DNA of 64,000 nt from Paracyclopina nana (taxonomy: Eukaryota > Arthropoda > Copepoda > Cyclopoida > Cyclopettidae): the NCBI GenBank assembly GCA_019096065.1, contig JAGUCH010000002.1, positions 13,714,501-13,778,500 on the forward strand, in the 5' to 3' direction. Below, one piece after another: positions 22,039 to 32,393 of the stretch. The first letter of the stretch is position 1. Every line of letters starts with the position of its first letter. The position numbers and the translations under genes were made by a program. The notes beneath the pieces were generated by a model, which made no database searches, was not told the DNA's origin, and worked only from the letters and a program-made list of their open reading frames with translations.

Positions 22039-23514
22039 ATGGCAAGCAGAGTTTGTCTGAGTTTTTGTGCTTTATTTGGAATGACAATGGCCTTACGACC
22101 TCGAGGAGTGCGTCCTGATATGGGCTCTTTCTATGATCCCAACGCATCGTTTTTTTGTCTTGATGGAAGTGCTGAAATCCCCTTTGACCAAGTCAATGAC
22201 GACTATTGCGATTGCAATGTAAGCTGCCACGTACTTCAGCTCAAGCTTGATCATGTCTTTATTTTATCCTAGGATGGAAGTGATGAGCCTGGCACTTCAG
22301 CATGCTCAAACGGGATGTTTTATTGTGCAAATAGAGGATACCATCCCTCATTTAATCCTTCGTCAAGGGTTAATGATGGTATTTGTGATTGCTGTGATGG
22401 CAGTGATGAATGGGCCATGGTTGCTGGCTCACCATGCGTTAATACTTGCGCTGAGGCTGGAGCTGCTGAAAAGGCCGAGAGAGAAAGGCAGGAGAAAGTG
22501 ATTGAAGAAGGCCTTAAAGTTAAAGCAGAAATGGAAAAGCAAGGAGTTCAGATGAGACTGGAAAAGCAAAATCTCATTAACATCAATCAGCCTCAACTAG
22601 AAAAACTTAATGCTGAGCTTGAGGCAAATAAGGAGATCTTGGACCAAGTTGAAACGGCTGAAAGAGAAGCCTTGGAAGCTCACCACGAGCAAGAAGAACA
22701 AAAAAGAAAAGAGCTAGAGGAAAAAGAAAGAAGCATGCAAAAGTTAGAGGCCTCAAAGTTTTTCCATAAATGTGATACAAACCAAGATGGAGTTGTTTCA
22801 AGAGATGAACTGCAAGCTTTCATTGATTTTGACCAAAACAATGATGGGCAAGTCAGTGAGGAAGAGGCTCAATTGTACCATGACAGCTACAACCAAGATA
22901 CTTTTATCAGCTCTGGTTGGCTTGTCATCAAGCATCGCTTGTCCAAAGTTGAACCTATGCAAGAGGAAAATCTTGATACAATATCCGGCCAGGAACATGA
23001 GGAGAAAGCTATTGAAGCCAGTACAAAGTACAGCCCTGAAATTCAAGCCCTTGTTGATGCTGCTGACAATGCTAGGACAATTTATGAAGCCACTAACAAG
23101 GCTTACAATGATCTTGAGAACGACATTCAAGAGCTTGAAAAATACTTGGAAAATGACTTTGGACCCAATGAAGTGTTTGCCCCCCTGAACGGCCAGTGCT
23201 TTGAGCTGAACGACCTAGATTATACTTACAAGTTGTGCTTGTTTGACAAAACATCTCAAAGGCCTTTAAGTGGAGGATCCGAAACCAAGTTAGGGTCATG
23301 GGAGAAGTGGAGTCAGCCACACATTCAGATGAGCTATGAGCAGGGAGCAAAATGCTGGAATGGCCCACAAAGGTCGACAAAGGTTGACCTGAAATGTGGG
23401 GCCGACAACAAGCTACTATCCAGTTCTGAGCCCAGCAAATGTGAATATTTATTTATCTTTGAAACTCCTGCTGCTTGTCAGCCATTGGAGCCCATGGTGC
23501 ATGATGAGCTGTGA
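22039..23514 (+). CDS. PRKCSH: Glucosidase II subunit beta, ER
   Basis: Exons 22039-22218 and 22273-23514 encode 473 aa. It is the non-catalytic subunit that retains and positions the glucosidase II alpha chain on N-glycans during ER quality control. A signal peptide (MASRVCLSFCALFGMTMA) precedes two LDL-receptor-like Cys-rich repeats (DYCDCNDGSDE and GICDCCDGSDEW). A Glu/Lys-rich coiled coil follows (~145-235). A paired EF-hand is visible as DTNQDGVVSRDE and DQNNDGQVSEEE. The mannose-6-phosphate-receptor-like domain is at the C-terminus, which ends HDEL, an ER-retrieval signal. Start 22039 is preferred over an in-frame ATG at 22000 because it begins directly with the signal peptide. Confidence 0.96.
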
Positions 23515-23515
23515 A

Positions 23516-25174
23516 TCAAACAGATGCAACAAGTTTTTGCACTCTTTTCCACGCTTTGTCCACTTGACTTCTAGTTTGGGAGACATCCCATTTGGTGTAG
23601 AAAACTACATTACATTTTCCTATCAAATCTCTGTTGGATAACTGATTGTCAATGCGATTGCTAGCTTCCTGGGCAGATTTACTGTCACGAGCAACAATAC
23701 GGTTGATCGCCTCTTCTCGATCAATAAATGCCCCCCAAATTTGGTGACCCTCAGAATCCCAGCCAGCTGCAGAGCGGAAATGAGCCTTAATTTGATTCTG
23801 ATTTTGTAAAAACAACATTACCTTTGATAAGGACTGCAGCATCTAAAATCACAATTTTGGTGCCATCTTCAAAAAAGGCAATCATTTGCTCCTTGGCAAG
23901 CTTCAGGATTTCAGGCCACACCATTGACTCCAATTTCCTAAGCTCACCTTGATCCGCAAACACTTTTTGCCCCAACAGCCTCCTATCAATGGTCCCATCT
24001 TTGTTAACCAAATCTTGGCCGAAATGTCGAACAATTTGGGTATAGCAATCTGTTCCCGGCTCATAAGCCCTAAAGTTGCATGGTGTTTGATCAAAAAATA
24101 TTTTTATGCATGAGGTAAAATATTACTTGTGTCCGAGTTTGTCGCAATCGACTATGCCTGCACCTAGGGTCTCCAAATATTTGGCAATGCTCGTCTTGCC
24201 ACTCGCGCTTCCGCCTGTCAGTCCAATTATGTAAGGCAAAGACGGAGGCTTGTAAGGAGGCTTTAGCTCATGACCAAGTAGCCTAATTCTTCCATTTGAG
24301 GAGCTGATTTTCGTTTCTTCCAAACCAGCATTCTCAAGACAAGCATCATCCACTAGCTTGATCAAATGAATGTCCAGAGTAGGCAAGCCCTTAGCTGCCC
24401 TGATTTCGTTGATTTTCTCACAGCCTCGCTTCGTCTCATCACTCCCAACAATACATTGAAGAGTTTCATCAGTAATAGCTGGTCCAAAAGGGTCGGAAAT
24501 GGGAGTGACAAAATTATCTGAAAGCCCTCTCACTTCATGCAGAAACTCGGAAACTTCTGCCATCCTCGTTTCAGTGTCTTGAATCAGGTCGCTCAACTTT
24601 TTGGACTTGATCATTGACGCGTCAGTGACACCAACAGTGATCTTTTTCTTGCACCTTAAAATGGCATTTGTTAGGAGAATCTTGTGTCCATTGTGAATTC
24701 GGTCAAAGGTTCCGCCAAGGCAAACATTGTCATAAACTTCAAAGGGAGGATGTTCACCTTTTTCTTCTGCCACCTAAAATAGTACTCTATGAATTGTGGC
24801 AACAAGGCAATGAATAGAGATACCTTAGGGGAATCTAAGGTGGTTACTTTCGAGGCGTGGAGTAGCTTGACTAGTGAGTCCTCAACCCCCGAAGATTCTT
24901 CACAGAATATTTCATGAACAGGTCTTTGAATAAGGTCTAATGAAACAGGATTAAAGGTCACGCGCAAGTCCACCTGAGGACAACTCATGGTCCCATTTTT
25001 GTAGATATTCGTTACTGTGTTCGACAACAAAGCTGGATTGCTTTCGCTTGACGTCAGGTGAATGTAGAGAGTTTTGTGATTTTGTGACAGAATAGTGGGT
25101 AGATAGGAGGCCAACTTTGGATTCACCTGTCTCAAGGGACTTGTCATGACCAGTAAAGCCCTAGTGTTAGCCAT
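23516..25174 (-). CDS. COASY: Bifunctional coenzyme A synthase (PPAT + DPCK)
   Basis: Exons 24824-25174, 24127-24773, 23822-24069 and 23516-23766 encode 498 aa. It performs the last two steps of CoA synthesis: adenylylation of 4'-phosphopantetheine, then phosphorylation of dephospho-CoA. The start MANTRALLVMTSPL aligns with the animal N-terminus; an in-frame ATG at 25231 would add 19 residues. The phosphopantetheine adenylyltransferase domain carries LGGTFDRIHNGHK. The dephospho-CoA kinase domain begins with the P-loop GLTGGSASGKTS and includes AAVLIKAGWD, joined across the last intron. Its stop codon is one base from the PRKCSH stop on the other strand. Confidence 0.95.
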
Positions 25175-25423
25175 AATTGATATGGAAGCCTTTTTCATAT
25201 CAACTGTTATCTCATGAACTTCAACCTCCAAATGTAAACAGAAATGATCAAATTAAGAGTCGAGCCCGCAAAATATGCAGCACTTTGACTTGTGCTACTT
25301 TGACGAGGAAACAATACAAGGCTCAAAAAACAAAGTCGATACATATTGTGCTGTATATAGAAGGGCCCTTTTTCTACTTTAGTGATAGTGTATTTCAATG
25401 AAGATGAAATCCATTAAATAACA

Positions 25424-28400
25424 TTATTTGCCGCTCTTCTTCCTACGCTCTTTAGCTTTAGCCAAATACTCTTGTAATTTGTCCTTAATGCCTTCCTTTT
25501 CACTGGCCTTCTTCTCAGACGAGGCTGCAGCACTGCTAGACGATTTTTTACTGCGAGTATCGTCCTTGCTACTACCAGGCCTTGGTTTGTTCAAGACTTT
25601 CTTTTTGCGTCCCTTTGACGCAGCGCTTGAGTGGCTGGAATCCGTGTCAGATGAGGAAGAGTCGGAGCTTGAGCTGGAGCTTGAAGACTCAGAGCTAGAG
25701 TCAGATGAATCTGAGGAGCTGCTCGAGCTAGAATCATCATCTGAAGAGGAGCTGTCATCGCTGGCTTTTTCCTAAAATATTACATTAGACATCAACAAAT
25801 AAGCGAAAGTTATCAATGCTCAATGCAAATACCTTTTTGATCCTCATTCTACGAGGGGATGCTTCTCGTCTCCGATCATCTTTGCCTCTTCTAGATGGAC
25901 CAGGCGCATCTCGTCGTTGCTGCCTGGGCAATTCTACATCCCTTGGAGCTCTGCGATCTACGCGACGAGAAGAGCTACTGCCGTCATGCAAATCCCTATT
26001 TGATTCACGACGGCTAGATCTGGTGTCATTGTCACGGCGCCCCTGCTCATGTCTCCGCCTCCGATCGTCATGACCATCTCGGTCAATTCTGCGTTCGCTT
26101 CTTTGATGCCTTCGCGCATCTCGCTCTGCAGCTTCTCTGTCCGTATTTTCATGGCGTCTCCTAAACCCAAGTAAACACTTAACATCCGACCATTTAGAAC
26201 CAAAGTATCACTTTCTCACCTGTCATCTCGGTCTTTGGCTCTCCTGTGGCTCTCTTCAACCTTTTCAGCCTTGATTTTGACCACTTGAGAAGAAATCTTG
26301 CTTCTCAAATCAGCAACTGGAGCTTTAGAGCGCTTACGGTGGTCAATGTCCCTGTGCTCTTCTTCATCTTGTTCCATAGCTTCATCTTGAGTGCTTTTCT
26401 TGTGCTCACTCTTGCCTTTCTCTTCATCCTCGTTATCAGATTGGGTCACTTGAATCACCATAGTTGATGGAACATCGCCCAAATCGGCTCCAGTGTCTCG
26501 CTCAAGACTATCACCTGAATCCTCAGGATCCTCAACAACTCTCTCTCCAAGCCTCGAGTGAACCTTAGATTTGTTGAACCTCTCATTCAACCTCGAACGG
26601 GCATCTTGGGAGAAGCTTTCATCACTCCTATGATATAATTTTACAACGCTGAATTTAAGAGACAAGGCTAAATTTACCTCCTAGCTCGAACTTTCATGTT
26701 CAGCTTCTCCCTCATATCCATATCATTATTTTCATCATCCATACTTTCATCATCATCCTCTTCGTAAATTTCCATGAGAGGATTGTTGGGTACAGTACGC
26801 TTGTAGGACTTCAGAATCCTTGTTTTAGCATCAGCTTTCTGCTCAATGGTGTCACTGTATAGCTTCATTCTGGGCACTTTTGACCGTCTGGTCCAATCAT
26901 TTTCGTCATCTTGGAGCTCACTTATTTTCACAGTCTGTGCCTGTGGAGATGAAGAGCGATCACGAATCAAGAGACGCTGCCTTTTTCCTCCTCTCCTTGG
27001 TGGTTCATCATCAAAATCTGGAACTTCACCTTCTTCAGGTGCATCCCAATCTCGAGCGGTTCGCTTTAGTGAAACTCCTGGTGAGTAACCTAAGTCAGGA
27101 GATGGCCTGAAATAAATAAAGCACATATGTATGAAAGATCTATTATGTAATATATAGCAATATGCCTCCATACCTTGCACGATTTTTCATCCGATCTGCT
27201 AGTATTTGCAGGTCGTCAGCAAAGTCGTTGTGGAACTTCTTGGTACCAGCCCAATCTTCAGCTATGGCACCCCAAGGATTAGAGCCAACTGGTCCTGTGT
27301 ACTTTTTGCTCTTCTCCTTCTCCACTGCAATTTCTTGGTCCCTCAAGAGAGCCTGTTTGATTTTGTGCTTCTTTGTCGAAGAGATGATTCCACCCTGATT
27401 CACTGCATTAAATATTCACGGTGCTTTGAGTCATGTCAATGCTCAAAACTAACTGATGGACATACTTAGCTCTCGATGCTTGAACTTCAAGTCCCTTTCT
27501 CGGATTTTGGAGTCGTCTCTCTTCATGGCAAATCTCATGAATATAGGATTTGAGCTGCTCCACGAGTCTGATGGCTTGCCAATTCTCCAAGTTCCACCGA
27601 GGGGTGGATTGGGAAGACCAAGCTCTTTCAGGTCTATGGGAGTATGGTAAGACGTCGTGTCAAACTAAAAATAAAGCTAGTCTGTTGCATAACAATATAA
27701 GTAAGTTATATGAAGTAGCCTCACTAGCTCAATAATTCTGGCTCTTCTGGTATCTTCATCTAGATGGCTGCCGACCTCAGCTGCAGCCATCACAGCATCA
27801 TCACTAGAGTGCTGCAGGATTGGCCTGCTTAAGCTACACATGGCCTTGCCAGCAGATATATCAATGGCCCAGATGACATTAGCTGATTTTCCGTCACACC
27901 ACTAAATTCAGAAAGACAATAATTTAATCGAATTACATGTGAAATAAATTGTTAACTTCACCTCGAATGATATGGGGGTAAACTCTTTGAAATATTCAAA
28001 CAAGTCATCACTTGAAGCTGAAGAATCAATGCCAGTAATGTGAATGGCTCCAAGGCGAAAGTCTCGGTTTTCAATGTTGTCAGTGGATCGCTGATCCTCT
28101 GGGATGTCCAAACTATCATACACCTTGAGTACATCATCAAATGTCACAGTTGGGCCAGTTTTCAACTGAAATCTTTTAGCTCGAGCCTCCATCTTCTCCA
28201 ATGATTGGCGGTCAATGGCCATTCCAGAGCCTCCAAGTTCACGAACCAAATCCTAAAAAGATGATTCCATAGAAGGGTGGAAATGAGGTAAATTAAAAAA
28301 TCGTACTGGCAACTTTGCTCGATATTCCATAATAGGATCTTCACGATGATGGTCGAAACTTTTAAGGTTCGGTCTAGGGCCTAACCTTTCAGCCATCGAC

Positions 28401-28546
28401 TTTTTTCGAGGCTGCCTTCCACGGAAATCGTCCCCGGTATCGGAAATTTCACCCTCTTCCATGATTTGGTCATCATGACCAGCAATCGCACCACCTCCAA
28501 ATTCACCTCCCGTCTCCTCGATCTCCAACTCAATTTCGTCATCCAT
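25424..28546 (-). CDS. NCBP3: Nuclear cap-binding protein subunit 3
   Basis: Nine exons: 28307-28546, 27962-28252, 27725-27901, 27466-27664, 27174-27402, 26678-27106, 26220-26627, 25833-26160, 25424-25771; total 883 codons. The acidic N-terminus (EEGEISDTGDD) leads to an RRM-like cap-binding domain in exons 2-3: EARAKRF, then IHITGIDSSASSDDLFEYF and FEWCDGKSANVIWAID, matching NCBP3. The usual WLDD motif here reads WCDG. The middle has SNPWGAIAEDWAGTKK and DDENDWTRRSKVPRMKLYS. Exon 8 is an Arg/Asp-rich RS-like stretch and exon 9 a long Ser/Asp run ending LQEYLAKAKERRKKSGK. NCBP3 links capped mRNA, NCBP1 and ARS2 to export. It lies head-to-head with a rearranged relative at 29034. Confidence 0.93.
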
Positions 28547-29033
28547 TTTCGCGACAAAATAAATTCTGAATATTTCAAGTTTGTTGTCGGCGTCGGCCAG
28601 TGTAATTTGTGGTAGAGTTGAGAAGTCACCAATAATTTCGCAAAAAATCCGCTTTTTCTATCACCTCGATTTTGAAAGCCTGGTAACGCGATTACCTCCT
28701 AAGAAATGAAAGATTGCGTCCAAGACAGAGCTGATGGTTTCAAAAACTGAGTTGCAATTACTCAGTCAAGCACTCTCAGTTCATCTCACTCTCAACTCTC
28801 AATCACTGATCTCTTGAAGCTGGCTCTCAATCATGCAAGATTGCTTACATCACCAATAAAACCCATTCTAGGACCAGAAATTAAAATCCTCATGAAAATT
28901 CATCTTGATGAGGCAAGATTCTCCAAGGCCAAAAAATGATTTCGAGAAAACATTACTTTTAGATCTTTAAAGTAAGTAATTAATTTATGCTTCTGACCTT
29001 TACTGCAACATTTTTTATGTAAGGAAGGGTAGA
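28547..29033. promoter_or_regulatory. Region between NCBP3 and its inverted relative
   Basis: 487 bp separate the NCBP3 start from the first coding ATG of the NCBP3-like gene. A CTCA/CTCTCA-rich low-complexity patch lies at about 28755-28830. The NCBP3 promoter must be here; whether the copy uses the same region or an undetected upstream exon is unknown. Confidence 0.4.
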
Positions 29034-32000
29034 ATGAACCATGTAAAAAGGAAGCGTAATAATGAAGAGGCTTTTACGAGGGATCAAGAAGCTGCAAAAG
29101 CATGTAAGAAACGCAAGAAAGTCACAGGAGCTTTGAGTTCCAATCCCTGGGTCTCTATAGCAGAAGATTGGACCGGAATCAACAGGAATCGCAATGACTT
29201 TAAAGCTGATGATGACTTTCAAAAACTAGCGGATAGCAAGATAAATTGGACACGGTCAGGAGAGAAATAATTATTTCTTTATTGCAATGTTATTTCATTA
29301 GTTTTGCAGGCTGTCTCCTACTCTTGAAGTTTGGCCAAAAAAGTTTATTAGAGACTGGGATGCTCCTGCGGTGGAAAATGAAAATGGTTTACAGTATACC
29401 AAGAAGCTGATAAGGCCTGTGAGATCCAATTCTTGGGGCATAGTTGGTGAAGGTTGGGCTGGAACAAAGGAATTTGGCAATGACTTTGCTGATGACCTGC
29501 AAAAACTTGCTGATTGCATGAAAATCAGGTCAAAGTAAGAAGGACACAGGCTTATTTTTATACTACTAACAGGGTATTTTTCATAATTTTTAAAACTTTA
29601 GGCCATCTCATGATATTGGATGCTCACAAAAACAAAAACTGTTGGGAACTTTCTGTGATCAGGATGGTCAAACGGAAAATGAGGTTCCTTGTTTAGATGA
29701 TGCCATTCTTGGAAAAAGAGTTAATCATGGCGGAATTATCGCTTCTTCCAAGAAGCATCAAATCAGACATGACTCCAATCCATGGCAGAGTGGGAAAGAT
29801 TTTGGTTATGAATTGCAATCACTAATGAATCACTTCAAAAATGAAAGGTAAAGGATTATTATTATTTTTTAAATGAGCCATATCTGGTAATCCTAATTGT
29901 TTATTATATTCAGATCTGACTTAGGTTTACCAAAAAGTGCATCGTCAAAGGGAACCACTTGTGACTGGGATTCTCCTGAGGAAGGGGAAATTTTTGATGA
30001 TGGCCCACCAACGCCAAAAGAAGAAAAAGGGCAACGTCTTTCAGTCTGTGCTCAATCTTTGTCTCCTCAAGTTAAGAAAGTGAATCTAAGAATCCAAGAA
30101 AACAAAAATGATTGTTTCAAAGAGTGCAAAATTCCTGGTACAATCCAATGCCAAAATACGCAAGATGCTAATCCCAGCGAGGCAAGAATTCTGAAATCCA
30201 TCAAGTGGGCAATTCCCAAGAGCCCTCTCTCTCAAATGCAGGCTGTGAAAGCAAGTACACTTCAAGATTATGAAAATGAATGGACAAGACATTCCAAAGC
30301 ACACAAATCAAATCAATTCAGTGATACCATTGGTTCAAACAAAGGTGCAAAAGCAAAAACTCTGAAGTCATTGAGGCAGTTGGCTCCTAGTAATACTGTC
30401 ACTCGAGTAGAGGCTCTAAAACCAGTGAAGCTCCAGTGTGATGATAATGATTGGACCAGGCGACTAAAAGTACCCAGGATGAAAATATACAGTGACATCA
30501 ATGAGTCAAGAAATGGTGCCAAAACAAGAAAACTCAATTCTTATAAGCGCACCTTACCCATCATCCCTACACCAGTAATTAAAGAATTGGGTGATGATGA
30601 GATCTTGGATTATGAGAATACAAAAATGCTCAAGAGAGAAAAACTCAAACTGAAACGCAAAGAGAACAAGCTGAAAAGGAAACAAAAGAGAAAGCGACTG
30701 AAAATGAAACTACAAGCTAAGAGGTTGTTTTTCATAAGTCATTTTCCCAATTCTTCTTTTTCTTTTCTTTAATAATGTTTTTTAGAAGTGATGAAGGCCA
30801 CTCCAAAGATGGAAGTTTTGAGCAAAATGAAAAGAACAAGGCACGAAATGGTGCAGGCCACCACCTTGAGCAAGACATCGAAGCTGGTTTAGGCATCTTC
30901 CCATCTTCAATATTGGTTCAAGTGTCTGATGAGTATGAGGAGATGAAGACTATGCAGCAGGATGTTCAAAAGTGGAGGTAAGCTCGGCTTCTGGAACATA
31001 CTCATTATTTTCATGTCCGCTATCTAATGTATTAAATTCTATTAATTTAGCGAAAAAGGCTTCTCTGTAAAACCGTGGTCTTGGATGAATGAGGGATTAA
31101 ATGAATCAAAGGGTCACACTATGCCTAGAGATGGGGCAGTTTTGGGTTCAGATTATTCTGGTGACAGCCTTGAGCTCGACACTGGAGCTGACTTGGATGA
31201 TGTTCCATCAACAATGGTGATTCAAGTGACTCTGAATAATGAGGTTGAAAATAGTTCCACAAGCAATCTCAAAAGAAGCCATTTCAATGATGAAGAACAA
31301 TACAATGTTGACCATCACAAGCGCTACAAAAAGACTTCTGATTTGAGAGCCACTAATCCCAGTGTGACAAAGACTCACAAAGTTGAGAAGAGTATCAATG
31401 GAACTAAAAAACATGACAAAATGTGAGAAAAATTGCTATTTTAAATTTTACAGGTCACCATAACAGATTGTGCTGATTTTGAATATAGGATATGTTTGGA
31501 AAATCTGAAAACAGAGGCAAATGCGAATGGAGAATCTCTAAAAAGTCCAGTTCACAGGCCAAAGTTGCGCAAAACGTTCGAAGAATTTGAGTACCGCCCT
31601 AAGTTAGAGACTATTGCTGAGGAGCCTGAAGACAATCAAAAATGTAAACTTCGTAGGCCAAAGTTGAGCGAAAGGTTTGATGAATATTTGTACCGGCCTA
31701 AGCTAGAAACCATAGCTGAGGAGCCTGAGGACTATGCTGGTAAACTTGACCATGGCAATGAAGAAATTTTGGACGTCATCTCATCAACCATTCAAATAGC
31801 AGAGTTTTGTAATGAAGAGGAAAGGATAGGCAAGTCAGGTCATCTAGAAGATGCCACCAAGGAAGGCGCAGGAGAGTGTCTGAGTGTTGTTCAGGAGGTT
31901 AAGCCAGGAAAAGCCGAAGGCTCTAAAGCTCCCACAATAAAGCTGACCTGTGACACTATCGAGCTGAAAAAAGATGCCAAGGAAAGAATCCTAAAATTTT

Positions 32001-32035
32001 TCAAGTGCACTATTCCGAATTATCCCTTGGTATGA
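29034..32035 (+). CDS. NCBP3-like gene lacking the RRM, with amplified exon modules
   Basis: Seven exons (29034-29254, 29310-29534, 29602-29847, 29914-30723, 30786-30977, 31051-31422, 31489-32035) join in phase to 870 aa. All exons resemble exons 5-7 of the adjacent NCBP3; nothing resembles exons 1-4, so the cap-binding RRM is absent. The first three exons each carry a diverged copy of the SNPWGAIAEDWAG block. Exon 4 holds three tandem ~57-aa copies of the DDENDWTRRSKVPRMKLYSD block, the third nearly intact (DDNDWTRRLKVPRMKIYSD). Exons 5 and 6 both resemble the start of NCBP3 exon 7. The last exon has a two-copy RPKL/YRPKLETIAEEPED repeat and a fourth copy of the KLYSDTIE block. Function unknown; it could compete in NCBP3 complexes. 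Donor GTTGTT at 30724 is weak. Confidence 0.75.
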
Positions 32036-32160
32036 AAAATGAGCAGATGATGTAATTCATGAGAGGTAGGGTGAAAAAGAATGTACACAAAGTTGCACAA
32101 AAAAGGCATAATTTTCATTTCAAATCAATGTTTCTAACATCTGAGGCCCTTATATTATTC

Positions 32161-32260
32161 CAGGGCTTGTAATAAAAAATAAGCCTTTTATGTTCTTATC
32201 AATTGCAGTGCCAATTTATGTAGGTGCCTTTCCCAAAAAGTGCCTTTTACCAGAAGAGCC
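32161..32260. repeat. Left half of permuted inverted repeat (blocks B'A')
   Basis: Block B' (32161-32204, CAGGGCTTGTAATAAAAAAT...) is the reverse complement of 32394-32436. Block A' (32205-32260, GCAGTGCCAATTTATGTAGG...) is the reverse complement of 32441-32496. Both match almost perfectly by eye. Because the order is B'A' on the left and BA on the right, the two pairs interleave and do not form a simple hairpin. Confidence 0.85.
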
Positions 32261-32393
32261 AATTGAAAGTTATCACAGCTATAACATATCTAGGCTAATC
32301 ACAAAAACAGGGCCCGACCTTGGGCCCGACATTCTGAAATGATGAAAATCAAAATCAATCAAAATGTTAATTATAGTATTTCATTGTATTCCA

